NCBI GenBank assembly: GCA_900175165.2
Contig: FWWN02000288.1
Span: 1-64,000, forward strand
Origin: Rhizomucor pusillus
Lineage: Eukaryota > Mucoromycota > Mucoromycetes > Mucorales > Lichtheimiaceae
DNA length: 64,000 nucleotides
Direction: 5' to 3'
Below are positions 46,301-58,700 of this stretch, piece after piece; the stretch's first letter is position 1, and each line of letters begins with the position of its first letter. The position numbers were made by a program, and so were the translations under genes. The notes under the pieces are model-generated. The model was given only the letters and a program-made list of their open reading frames with translations, made no database searches and was not told the origin of the DNA.

Positions 46301-46891
46301 TATACGACAAGAAGAATAATTTAAAACGCTTACCTTTTTCACAAAGGTCTCATTTGATACAAGAAACAAGTCCATCTTTTGATACTGAGTTTCGCCGTTG
46401 GTGGTATCTATCGAGACAAACGCTTCTGAATTGTACGGTACAGTACATCTTCGCTGCCACACTTGATCTGTAATCGACTGTGCCCAGCCGCTCAACAGCT
46501 GGGTCTGCAGATGAGTGGTAGGGATAACGAGGCAATCGATGCGCAGAAGCGGCCTTCTCTTGACAAGAAACTTTAGCAAATCCTGCCGTTTCTTGCCCTG
46601 GCACGGCTGCATGAAATGCACCGCAATTTTCTTATTGTTCTACATGTAAATTTGGCATAGTTGGCATAAGGCGGGTTGTTTGCTGCAGCTTTAGAGTTGT
46701 CTGGCGATCCCAAATACCGAATCTACGACAAAGAGAATGTTGCGCGCAAGCTCGCGAATGTGCAGCTGATCTTGGCTGACAGTGTCGTCAGGGCAGTACA
46801 GGACGTGGGTTCGTTTCAAGTTCTCGTGGAAATACACGGCTGCTACCGCCGGTGCAGACTGGATCCATACAATGTCGTGGTCGGTGTTCAT
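43387..46891 (-). CDS. SWIM zinc-finger protein of unknown function
   Basis: Ten exons fit on the minus strand: 46891-46727, 46639-46334, 46279-46152, 46085-46011, 45953-45816, 45756-45595, 45525-45291, 45229-44806, 44778-43778, 43710-43387; 985 aa, all phases consistent. The N-terminal 400 residues are globular (for example SKHRHSVYSALEKIGNTLP) and I do not recognise them. A SWIM finger follows (HCSCPAGKQGKCKHVVALLM; the CxC...CxH ligands are complete). The C-terminal 350 residues are disordered, with acidic runs, AT-hook-like basic patches (KKRKGGRTTKK, RRGPGRRARQK) and a final MMTTDELFDSLGL. SWIM domains bind DNA or protein and occur in MULE transposases, Sws1-type repair factors and ZSWIM ligase subunits. 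Nuclear location is likely. Exon choices in the middle are hand-made and may be off in places. Confidence 0.65.
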
Positions 46892-47782
46892 TATGCAACA
46901 ACCACCAGCAGCAGCAGTTCAAGTCAGACCAGAGCAGCGGCATGGATATGAATATATGCGCCACACTAAACCCATCCAAGTGGCGCGGTTTCGCCTTATT
47001 TTCATTGTTCTTGTTATCACCGCATTATGTAAAGGTAGTATTGCACAAAAGTATTTTTTTTTTCGCTTAACCAGTGCAATACTATAAAGGTCTAGAACGA
47101 CGGCGGGCTTAGAGCAATGCAGAACATTTTTTTGTAACAGGAGCACACGCTCACACAATTGGTAACACTTGCCCTGTTCGATTTACTCGAAATGGTCAGG
47201 ATGGGAAACCTGCCATGAATCCTCGATTCTGTTGTTACATTGCTGTTATGTTTTTCAGAAATGAATCTTATCCTCAACTGGACTTGGATGTTGTCATGGC
47301 TGCCACATGAAGCAAGTTTGCAGAGATAGACTCTTTAGCTGTGTCGACCCAAGATAGTTTGAAGAAACAAGACAAATATGAATTGCTGTTATGCACAGGA
47401 TCTGAAGATGCAACATCAAAACCGGGGAGGTTACAGCAGCGGACAAAAATGAAAACGAGTCCGAACATCTGGTCTTTATCCTCATCTATTGTCACGCTCA
47501 TTCCCCGTACATAGCAGAGGTTCAACCTAGGCATTAGTAATCGCTAGTAGTTTCCATAAGCTCTATTCAGAGACTCTGCCCTTTTGTTGAGCTCCTACGT
47601 GGATTGATGTGCAAACAAATGAAAAAAGAAGAACGTATGTATCGTGCATTGTTATTTCCGGCTCTAACGCGAAATGTTCGGGATCCTTGTGCAATGATGA
47701 ATCGTGTAACCAGGAGGATGATGGAGGGAGAAACAACGAGCAGGTTTGTTTTACATTGCTTCTTTCACCTTCGACACACGCC
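46892..47782. other. Intergenic between divergent SWIM and Slm1-like genes
   Basis: About 890 bp. The frame of the Slm1-like gene is open upstream to 47609, but the Met at 47783 is preferred. Nothing else recognised. Confidence 0.45.
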
Positions 47783-49994
47783 ATGTCTGCGGCAGATACG
47801 AGCAGACCGACTACACCGCTGTTCTCCCGGTTCATCCCGCGTAGTCGAAAGCTCTCGCTGCGTAGCACTGACAGCAACGCCGCCGTCGATAGGCAATCGA
47901 AACGATTATCAATCATTAGCAAGAGTCGCGGAAGTGAGCAACAAGATAAACTTGTAAACACCACGACGACCACTGCTACTGCTGCAAATAATGACATTAA
48001 TAATGATAATATTCCCCATCTGGAACGTTCACAAACACCATTGAGTCCAAACTATCTCACAGATACCGATGCCTTGACAATGTCTGACGGATCGTTGGAT
48101 TACGCCGACTTTTCAGTCGATAAAAAAAGACCGTCAATGACAACATTCAACCGGGCGCAAGTGATTATTGACCGACTGGAAGGGTGGGAAGTGATCCTTC
48201 GAGAGACAACAGCGTGGTTGGAAGAAATCATCAAGGCTAGCCACCAAACTAGCCGACAGTACCAGCAACGTGCACTGCCGCACGTCAACTGGCAACAGCA
48301 GGGCTTTCATAAAAATAGTGCAGCGAGTACTCTTCTACAAAGCATGCGATTTTACACGAGCCAGACTGCATCCATCCAACAGGAGCTTGGCGGGAAACTC
48401 CAGCGCGATTACATGCAGCAATTAAATGAACTCAGAAAGGAATGTAAAGCGCGCATCGTTGATCTGCAGCAAAAGCCCGAACTCCAAATGAACGAGCTGC
48501 TCAGGCGCGCTGAATTGACACAAAAGAGCATGGCTCAACTCAGGAAGCTGTGCCAGGCTGCAGATTCCACGAACGGACAAGTGTCACAGGACCCTTGGCT
48601 CACAAATTTGCGCAAGTATTTCGAGAATAGATAGGAGAGACGAGCTAGTTGTATTAACTTTATTCTTTACAGACGTTCTTAAGCATTTGAAACACGAGGT
48701 GGATGAAGAGAACCGCATGCGAGTTTACATGGTATCAGTCCAGCAGCAGATTACCTTGCTCGAGAGACGCATCATTGATGCTCTGAAACCTGCCGTCCAA
48801 TGCTGCTACGATGTAAGCGGTATCGTGCCCAGCAGTCGCAACAGCGCTGGCAGGGAAGCAGCCAGATTCCGGCGAGCATTGGAAGAGCTCGATGCAAAGA
48901 CCGAGTGGGCACGTTTCATACAAAATCAAAAGGAAGAGTTGGTCACGGACGAGGACAAACCATCCAAGGATTACCGCCGGATCAGATACAACTTTAAGAC
49001 CCACCCTGCCGTTACAACTCTCTTTAAAGGCACACTCAGTCGACGTATGGGCGGCGTAAAACGGCAATATGTTGAACGGTTCTGCGTGCTCACACAATGC
49101 GGATATCTGCACCAGTTTGGTCAAAACGACAAGATCAATCCGGAAGCTTCTATCTATATACCCAAAGCTGTCATTATCCCATCAATTGATATCAGCCATC
49201 TTGCTGGAGGAGGAGAGGACGGTGAGATGGATAATGACGAGGATGGCGCAACAGAGTATACCTTTGAAATCCGTCGACCGGGTGTCTTGACTGACAAGAG
49301 CTTGCATTTCAAGGCAAATACCCGCCACGAACTTGTGACTTGGTGCAGACTTTTGGTGAACGTCGCTACGTCTGCGCAAAAATATTATTTGGAGGGTGCG
49401 AACAGATACTACAACAGAGCAAACCAGAGACGATGGTCCGGTGTGCGTCGAAAACCGATGATGGAACGAAACCAACAGCAACAGCAGCAGCCAGTCTCCC
49501 GTTCAGTCTCGCAGCGCACTGCTAGAGAGCAAGGTAGCGAAGCAAGAAAGCAAAGTTCGTCGGATGTGAATGAGCAACACCAGCAGCCAACAGGAACGAC
49601 GGTGGAAACTACAGAGGAGCCTCAAGAAAACAAGATTGAGGAACGACATGAAGCTGATGATAAGGAGACAAGCGATAATACCGTTGAACAGAATATCTCT
49701 ATAGGCGACAAGGCGGTAAAGGATACCATTACTATTGCAGATCAGCCAGCTGATGGAAACAAGGATAAAGAGCCTGAAAAGGCGGCCGATAAAAACAGTA
49801 GCAATGATACTGAAACCGAGCCTGTTGGTAGCAAGCCATCACAGCTTCTTCTACGTATGCAGACTGCAGCTAGCTACTTCCCGCTCCTGGCATCTCGTAG
49901 CAGTCGACAGCAAGAGGTGCAGGAGGCACCGAAACCTAAGGAGTCAATCAGCAATACCAGCAGTGTATCCTACAAATCGATAACTAATGAGTAA
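47783..49994 (+). CDS. Slm1/Slm2-like F-BAR and PH domain protein
   Basis: Two exons, 47783-48611 and 48673-49994; 716 aa. A Ser/Thr-rich N-terminus is followed by a long helical region (IIDRLEGWEVILRETTAWLEE through LERRIIDALKPAVQCCYDV) that fits the F-BAR-like part of Slm1/Slm2. A PH domain follows (TLFKGTLSRRMGGVKRQYVE, RFCVLTQCGYLHQFG, SLHFKANTRHELVTWCRLL), then a long disordered Gln/Glu/Asp-rich tail. Slm proteins bind PI(4,5)P2 at the plasma membrane and act downstream of TORC2 and in eisosome stress responses; function here is inferred from this layout. The only intron starts GCAAGTATT at 48612. No GT donor keeps the frame, so this GC-AG intron is strongly supported. Confidence 0.85.
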
Positions 49995-50152
49995 TAACGA
50001 TAACTATAGTATTTAATAATGACGAAATAAACTTATTCACTACGTTTTGTATCTTTTATCACGGATTTATCATCATCCCCGCGGAGAGGAAGAGATTGTT
50101 TGTGCCAGCGCAGACTGCTAATTTCAAGTTGTCATAGTTGTTTCGAGAGCAA

Positions 50153-52117
50153 ATGTGGTGGTCGACAGTGAGGAGTGCACGATCGCTCGTTCGAGTAGGC
50201 AAGCCGGTCTTGCCATTGTCTGCAAACCAACAAAAGTACACGACTGCAGCAGCAGCCGGTTCCAATGTAGTCACCGATCTGATTGATCGCGGCCTTGTTG
50301 CCAGCTTGACCAGGTAGGTACCGTGAATAAAGGATACCAGAGAAATGGAACATAACTCTAAAAAACCTCTTACTCAGTCCTGACGTTATTCAACATGTGG
50401 ATAAACCTACGGCGATTTACTGCGGTGTCGATCCGACTGCAAGAAGTCTTCATCTAGGCAACCTCGTGACATTAATGGGCTTGCTTCACTTTGGCATCCG
50501 CGGGCACCAAGTGATTGCACTGGTATAATTTATTAAAGATGTGGTATACATTAATTGCTGATATATATCCATTCTCTAGGTGGGCGGCGCAACAGGGAGC
50601 ATTGGCGACCCATCTGGCAGAAAATCAGAGCGAGTTGCATTGGAACGGCATGTTTTGGAAGAGAACGTCGCAGGAATAGCGCGCCAGATCCACCGCTTCT
50701 TTGAGAATGGGGCAGCGTACGCTCAGCGGCACGGATACAGTCCAAACACGAAAACACCTAAAGTCCTCAACAACCATGCCTGGTTTGGCCAAATGTCCGC
50801 CCTGGAGTTCCTGAGTGATATTGGAAGATACGCTCGTGTCAATTCCATGCTGGCAAAAGAAAGGTAAAGAAAACACAAATATTTACAGGAGTATACAGCG
50901 ACGGGCAATGCTTATATCTATTTATTTACCAGCGTCAAGTCACGGATAGAAAGTACGCAGGGAATCAGCTTCACCGAATTTTCGTACCAGCTCTTGCAGG
51001 CTTATGACTTTTACTATCTATACAAACATCACGACTGTTGTATCCAAGTAAAGTAAAAACAAGTTGAAAAGAAAAGAAATCAGCATGTGACTGGAAACTA
51101 AAGGAGGATTGCAGCTTGGCGGCAGTGACCAGTGGGGCAACATCACAGCCGGTATAGATTATATCCACAAGAAACGGTCTGTAACAGAATCTGCAGACTC
51201 GGAGCAGGAGTCTCAAGCGTTTGGCATTACTATCCCGTTGTTGACCACATCCACTGGCGAGAAGTTTGGCAAGTCTGCTGGAAATGCCGTGTGGCTCGAT
51301 GAGACCATGACGAGTATTTTTGATTTCTATCAGGTAAGCAGCAGCAGGGAGGGAACCTACTTTAACAGGAACAGTAGTTGTTAAATTGTATATGCATACA
51401 AAAGTTCTTTATGAAAACAACCGATGCAGATGTCGGCAAATACCTCTCCATGTTCACGTTGCTGAAAAAGGATGCGGTCGCGAAAATTATGGAAAATCAT
51501 CAGGTTAGTAATTGTATATTTGCAAATAGCCTGAAGGAGTCACGCTGATTGAGCAATTTTCTTTCTTTCTCAGCAAAATCCAGAAAAGAGGATTGCACAG
51601 CGGATTCTGGCTGACGAGACGACAGAGTTGGTGCATGGAGGTAAAATAAAATTTGATTGAGGATAAAGCGAGGAGATTGATTGATTGGTTGGTGGATGTT
51701 TGCAGAGCAAGGAGTGCGCAGAGCTCAGCTGGCGACCAAGGTTCTGTTTGGAGAAGACCTGAGCAACGTTTCGGGCTCAGATATAGTATCTGCATTTGAA
51801 CATGACCCGACCCGCATGGTCAAGGTCGATCGAACTCAGGTTGTAAATTGCTACCTGGACAGCGTCGCCGCATTAAGCAAGGCAACACGGTCTAAATGTA
51901 AGCAACCATCGTCTCTCACTCCAGCGCAAAAATCATTGGTTAACTTAACAAAACTATAGCGGAAGCCCAGAAATTAGCAAAGACCGGCGGCATATATCTT
52001 AATAACAAACGGATTACTAACCCAAGACATGTCATCACAGAAGCTGATCTCATAGACGGCCATGTATGCGTTATTCGTACGGGCAAATCATCGTACCACA
52101 TTGTGCATGCTATGTAA
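50153..52117 (+). CDS. MSY1: Tyrosyl-tRNA synthetase, mitochondrial
   Basis: Nine exons: 50153-50313, 50378-50522, 50580-50863, 50933-51047, 51115-51333, 51405-51503, 51574-51640, 51706-51897, 51960-52117; 479 aa. A bacterial-type class I synthetase that charges mitochondrial tRNA-Tyr. The N-terminus is basic with Ser/Thr and no acidic residue at first ([17 protein letters not shown]), an import signal. Signatures: [17 protein letters not shown] (HIGH-type motif HLGN), [44 protein letters not shown] and [14 protein letters not shown] (KMSKS-type loop). The C-terminal S4-like RNA-binding part ([12 protein letters not shown]) is complete. All introns are GT-AG. Confidence 0.94.
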
Positions 52118-52269
52118 AAATATAACGTAATAATAAAAGGAAAAGAATTAGATTATCTGTCCCATTGTTCCAATTTGTATCACAATTATTCGTCGGCATA
52201 TGAATAAGCAACTGGTGTTTCAGAAGTGTTCTCTTCCAACCTTCCGTTCCCGGTTGCTTGTGGGCGTTG

Positions 52270-54426
52270 ATGAACTTGCATGAGCTTCTCCATCGGACGA
52301 CTGAGGACGACAAGTCAGCAGCGTCCTCGCGCAACTACAACCAGTGCTCTTATCACTCCACCAACGGAAGCACCTTGTCCTTGCAGACAATGTACAGCCC
52401 GTGCAATGTCGAAGGTGACATTGATGGATCTAGCAACCGGTTTCCGCAGGTCAAGATGATTCCATTCAGCCCGCCCATGTTGAACGCAACACCTACGGTA
52501 AAGTTTAGCTGTGGATGATTAAGTCTTTTTTGGGCTGATAGTAACATGGCAAAATATATACATATAGACTTTGCCCCCTTGGAAGTATGACGATAATAAT
52601 AACAACATGCCTTTCCTTTCCACCTTGTCCGAAAACGAATCTTCACAGAGTACAAGTAACAACGGCAACAATGTCCCAGGCTCACCGCAGCAGCAGCAGC
52701 AACATAACCAGCAACAGCAACAGCGGCAGTGGAAGTTTGTGTCCAACAACAATATTGCCCACAGCACAACATCTCCTTTGTCATCGCCAATACCAGCCGA
52801 CCGGCCACCTCATCATCCAGATCATCCGCCATCGCTACCGCCGCCGCACAATCCATCTTCATCCTCCCCTCTTCTTCGCCACGACCGTGTATTATCCGAC
52901 GCCACGCCATCCGATTCCTCACACCGCCCCCCGCCGCCGCTTTCACCTACTACTCATCACCACCACCATCATCATCCTCCTCCTTCTCATGATCATAATC
53001 ACAGTCAATCTCATCATCCAGAAACCCACGAAAACGCGGAAGATGATAATACCTTGCTAACAAAGAAATGGCGCCCTGTGCTGGCTGCTGCGGGCTATCC
53101 AGAGGGGACCAAGCAGCCTGTACTGACTATCAATGGCGACAACGTGACCAGTGACAACATTGAAGAAGGATACATCCAGTTTATGCTGCATCACGACTTT
53201 CCGCACATGGCAGACAGTCTAGAAAACCTCATGTGTGCGAAGCGCAAGTTTACGTCAGTGCCAAAGACCGGAGAACTCAAGTACTCGACATGGGATGTAT
53301 TTGTGCTTGTTAGAAAATTGCACAACCAAGAGGTAAGAGAGGGAGAGGCTTATCCTGGGAATATCGGTAATGAAATATGATGATAATAATAACAACGATG
53401 TTATATTATTAGATCAAGAATTGGTCCCAGCTCGTGGGCCATTTAGGGCTTCCGGACTCTGGGCGCCCGCAATTTGCACAGCGCGTCAAGCGATGGATGC
53501 ACAAATACAAAATAGACTGCTACTTTGATTACCTGCTAGGCAACCCGTACGACTTTCACGCGCCTGACGAAAAGTACTCTGGCTGTTTAATGATGGGCAA
53601 CTATCAGAAACGCAAAGTCAAGGACGACGATTCAGTTAGATCTGCAGAGGAAAGTCGGAAACGCAAACGGACAGCAACTGTCAATAACAATGACGAGGAT
53701 GCAGACGGAGAAGGAAGTGACAGCGACGAGGATAAACGGAAACGCCGAGCACCCGTCTTACTGGCTGGCAGTAGGAAACGAGCCAAAGGCTCGATTTTGC
53801 ATTTTGATAGCAATCAGCACACCGAAGAGGAGGAAGAGGATGCCGCAAATGTGAATAATGTATCCGAGGATGGGGATGACGACCACGAACAACAGCGGCA
53901 GCAGCAGGAAGAATATGAAGAAGAATATGATGAGGATGAGGATGAACAACAGCGCCAACGTACGGTAGAACGTGCACAAAAAGTCCCATCAGCTAGATCA
54001 AAGAAAATGCGATCAATGATAGCCGACGAGAATGACGATGATAACGAAGAGGACGAGTTGGCGTCTTCATCATCTTCAGGGGCGCCTTCGCCGATTCTGA
54101 GCACTCGGCCAATCGACTCGAGCAATACTGCGACAACAATCCCGGCAGCAGCGACGCAGCCGTATGCGACATCAACAAGCGGTATATGCGGTAATTGTAC
54201 ACAGCTCAAAGAAATCATCACGTCCATGCAACGAGAGATGAGAGAGCTGCAAGATAAGGTGAATGCGTTGGAAGTACGACTCAAAGAGGACAGCAGCAGC
54301 AAAGAACAAGAGTCAGAGCAGCATCAGCGGATATCCCGACTAGAAGCCATCTTTGAACATTACGAAAAGAGCAGATCAGTGCTGGCAGACCTTTTTGCAC
54401 AGAAACCTGCGGAGGTATTAAGGTAG
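52270..54426 (+). CDS. ARS-binding protein 2 (Abp2)-like DNA-binding protein
   Basis: Three exons: 52270-52497, 52568-53332, 53413-54426; 668 aa. The N-terminal half is low complexity (Gln, His, Pro and Ser runs). The conserved core is IQFMLHHDFPHMADSLENL, KYSTWDVFVLVRKLHNQEI, KNWSQLVGHLGL and RVKRWMHKYKIDCYFDYLLG. The RWMH..DxFFxYLLG form is that of fungal ARS-binding protein 2, named from fission yeast where it binds replication-origin AT-rich DNA. A nuclear signal (SRKRKRTATV), acidic stretches and a C-terminal leucine coiled coil (LKEIITSMQREMRELQDKV) follow. It starts only 150 bp after the TyrRS stop. Confidence 0.82.
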
Positions 54427-55794
54427 CTCATCATTCGACATTCAACGCAGGCAAATATGCACGCATACCAATGAAAAAAATAACATCCCTGGCCTAATAT
54501 TCTCGCCCGGTCCTCGTCTTACCTTCTCTATTTTTAACACCTTATGCTCTCTCGCTCGCTGTTTCTTTCTTAGTTGTATATTTCTTTTTTTCTTTCAGTT
54601 TTCCCTTATTCTCTCTCACCCTCCATCTACGGTTGTCCTTGTTTCAGATATAAGCGTAATCTTTTAAATATCTTTCGTTTAAACTACATAAAAAGACAAG
54701 ATGAATGCGTGTGACCTGAATATGTGGACGTATTTGATCACGGAATTATGTCAAGAAGACATGGATGATGCTTCTAGAACGCACAACGCAGCAATGGGGT
54801 GGGATCGACGTCTACCTCCAATTGACTTATCTTAAACGGCTGAAAATTCAAACGAGAAATAAAATAATGCAGCAGCGGCCCCCGTTGAGCGGATCAAGCA
54901 CGACTTGCCAATTCAGGTGGCTACGCGGGATCATGTTAATCCATGGTTACCATCGCTGCTGCGCCAGGAAAGAAAAGTGATCGTTCCCACCACGCTGTGT
55001 TACCTCCCGAAAAAAAATTATTTCCTCTGTTTGACTCAAACCGGAGCTCGGTGGTTGCGCCGAAGATCAAGTTGATTACATATCGTTCCGTTCCGTCCGT
55101 TCGTCCGTCGTGACTCAATTCTTGCTGCCTTCGGTTGCCTACACCGGAGGCGTATCCAGTCATATTTACTTGATCCGTAGATCTGGTCACTTTCAAGTAT
55201 GTAGTGTGATTTTGCAAAGAGAACAGTGCCGTGCAGTTAGCAGTAGGATCCAGGATGCTCAGCAGCAGCAGCAAGAGGAAACGGTTGCCTAAATGAGGAG
55301 GAGAATCATGTATATCGTCTTTGGCACTGGGACTGATGTTACACAAGTTTAGAGGACCATTGTCCAGTTGGATTTCGAGGAAACACATCACATACCTTGA
55401 GCTACCGCAGCAATCAGATTTGCAACGTCGTCTGCAATGAACCTTTGTTACATTCCACCAACTGCGCCAGCTATTGATAGATTGGAAAGAGAAAATATGG
55501 ATTTCTAAACATTGCAGTGTGGAGAATTCATTGCTGCTACTGCTACTGCTGCGAAAAGAGCAACCAACGCATTTGTACCGCCGTCTGTTTTTGATCTGAT
55601 ATTTCTCAACGCGGGACACGCGTGTCACAACATCCCCGCGGCAACGAGCAGAAAACATTAATTGTTAAATACGACAACTTTAAATTCTGAGACCTTCTTC
55701 TTTCGTTTTCAGTTTCTTGATCTTTCACTTAGCCCTAAGATTGTTGTTACCTCCCAACTCTTCCCTCGGACCTCTGCGTGTTTCTTGTACATAA
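54427..55794. other. Intergenic upstream of ABC transporter with two doubtful ORFs
   Basis: About 1.37 kb. A CT-rich 3' flank runs to about 54650. A small possible gene starts at 54701 on the plus strand, and an overlapping 240-codon minus-strand ORF spans 54936-55658. The last 130 bp is a leader for the ABC gene. Confidence 0.45.
54701..55072 (+). CDS. Doubtful small gene, function unknown
   Basis: From the ATG at 54701 one frame reads MNACDLNMWTYLITELCQED and MDDASRTHNAAMGWDR. After two nearby stops it continues in the same frame as APVERIKHDLPIQVATRDHV and NPWLPSLLRQERKVIVPTT. A 68-nt intron from a weak GT (GTCTAC after TGGGATCGAC) to AATGCAG would join them into about 100 residues. The second piece looks protein-like, but I know no family. 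Alternatively it is a decayed fragment. Confidence 0.3.
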
Positions 55795-58700
55795 ATGGCT
55801 GCGACGCCGTCACCAACAGGTACCTTTCAGGACGACGAGTCGAAATCTGCAGGCGAACGACAGACGGAAGCAGTGGTTGGAGTAGCAGACGAGAAGATGC
55901 TTGTCACTGAATCTTCCGCTGACGAAAAGCTACCGGCAACGTCCAAGGAAAAGGATACCGGCGATGGTAGTGAAGGCGATGACGACGATAATGGTGGCAA
56001 AAAGAAAAAGAAGAAAAAGGAACCAGCAGTGGCAGTACATCAGTTATTTCGATACGGCACGAAATTTGATCTGCTCATGACTTGTGCAGCCGCACTCGGC
56101 TCGCTTTGCGTGGGCGCCTTGCTGCCGGTCGTGATGATTATCATGGGCCAATTCTTTCGAAACCTTGGCGACGTATTCAACAACCCAGAGCATCTGCTGG
56201 ATAACACCATGAGCGTGATCTTGCTATTTGTGTACATTGGCTCGGCCATGATGGTCGTTGCTTACTTTGCACATGCTCTCTGGGTTATCTCAGGAGAGAG
56301 CCAGGCGCGTCGGATCAGAGAACTGTACATGCACTCTATTCTTCGTCAGGACATGTCTTGGTTCGACCAGGCCGAGGACGGTTCGCTTACAACTCGCCTC
56401 GCTACCGATACACAAATGATCCAAGATGGCATATCCGAAAAACTCGGCCTCGCCATCCAGATGCTTACCACGGCCATCACCGGCTTTATCATTGCGTTTG
56501 TTTGTAAGTCTTCTTTTTTTTCCCCCGAGATAATGTTAACGTTTGAATACATATTTAACTTTCGTGTGTCGGTAGATGGATGGCGCATGGCGCTCGTGAA
56601 TCTGGCAACGCTGCCGTTGTTGCTGGGTGTCGGTGGTGCCACAGGCTACTTTTGGATGAAATTCACGCAGCAGTCGCAGGACGTGTACGCAGACGCCGGA
56701 TCGATTGCTGAGCAAGTATTTGCCGGGTTGCGCACCGTGTATTCCTTTTCCCTCCAGGAACGCTTTGCACAAAAATACGAGCAAAAGCTGGAAAAAGCAT
56801 GCAAGACAGGCATCAGGCGAGGTATCATTTTCGGGCTTTGCCTCGGTCTCTTCATCTGTGTCCTATTCTGCACATACGGTCTCTCGTTCTGGTGGGGTGC
56901 AAAGCTCGTAGGTGATCAGCTCATGACTGGCCCTGACGTCTTGATATCGTTCTTCTCCATGATTTTTGGTGCCATGGCCCTATTGGGCGCCCCTCCCAAT
57001 ATCTCTGCTATCTCGTCCGCCTGCGCTGCCGCCCACAAGATATTCTCCATCATCGATAGAGTGCCCGACATTGACCCCGATTCTGACGAGGGACTCAAGC
57101 CAGAGACTATAAAAGGCGACATTGAATTCAAGAACATTGATTTCTTTTATCCTACTAGACCGGATGTCCAAGTGCTCAAAAATTTCAGTGTAAAGATAGA
57201 GCCCGGTAAAACCGTCGCCTTGGTCGGTGCATCCGGATCAGGCAAATCAACAGCTGTGCAACTTCTGCAGCGGTTCTATGACCCCAAGTCTGGCTCTGTT
57301 CTGCTGGATGGAAAGGATCTCAAGGAATACAACGTTACCTGGCTGCGACGGCAGATTGGCGTTGTGAGCCAAGAACCTGTCCTTTTCAATATGAGTATCC
57401 GCAAAAACTTATTAATGGGATCGCAGCGACCTGTTACTGAACAAGAGATGGTGGAAGCGTGCAAGAAAGCCAACTGCCACAACTTTATCACCCAGTTGCC
57501 AAAGGGGTATGACACGAACGTGGGAGAGCACGGAGGTATGCTTTCTGGAGGTCAGAAACAGCGTGTGGCTATCGCTCGAGCTATCATCAAGAACCCATCG
57601 ATCCTGCTTCTGGATGAGGTACGAGTCAAAGCTGTATTTTCAGCATAATTGTCGAGACATAAACTAAAGCTGTATTCTGAATATTCACAGGCGACCTCGG
57701 CCTTGGATACTCAATCTGAACGATTGGTACAGCATGCTTTGGATACTGCTTCAGAGAACAGGACAACTATTGTTATCGCCCATCGATTGTCCACTATTCG
57801 CAACGCGGACTTGATCGTGGTCATGAAGCAAGGCGAGGTTGTCGAGCAAGGAACTCACGAAGAGCTTGTTGAAAAGGACGGTGCGTATGCAGAGCTCGTG
57901 CGCAAGCAAATGATCGCAATGGAGGAAGAAGGAAGTGCTACGCCTGAGAAAGCGGAGGATCCAATCGATGACATTGAAAAACCAGCGAATGCACTCGCAA
58001 AGCAGATCACTGGTGATAGTGTCACCGGTCCAGTCGCTGATACATACGTGCCACTCGACAAAGTAATCAGCAAAGCATCCTCGATCGATCCACTCGAGCT
58101 CAAGCTGCAGCGAAAAGAAGCCGAGCGAAAACAATGGGAAAAGACGCAAGCACCGTTCTTAAAAGTGTTGAAAGAGATGCGTCCCGAGTGGGGTCTGATG
58201 CTCGTAGGCTTGTTTGGATCGCTTATCAATGCAACAACCTTCCCCGCCAGTTCGCTCATCATGTCCCGCATGATAACTTTGCTGGTGCAACCGGGCGCTG
58301 TGCTAGCCAGCGGTCCCATGGATGGCTCCAACTTGTACTCGTTCCTGTTCCTGATTATCGGCATCGCCGCCGTCATTGGTCTCACACTCGCTATTGGATG
58401 CTTCGAGACCGCTGGCGAACTGTACACCAAGCGACTTCGTGCACAAATGTTCCGCGCATACATGAAGCAAGAAGTCGGCTTCTTTGACGAGGAAGAGCAC
58501 AGCGTCGGTGCATTGACTTCAACGCTTGCCTTGGATGCGAAAAATGTGAACGAATTGCTGACCAAAGTCGCATCCAATTTCTCAGAAATGGTTTTCACGG
58601 GTATCGTTGGTAAGTAGTTGTTAGCATTGCTGCCGGCATAAGTAGATATCTAACAAAATGAGTTAGGTTTCGTGATTGCATTTGTTCACAGCTGGATCCT

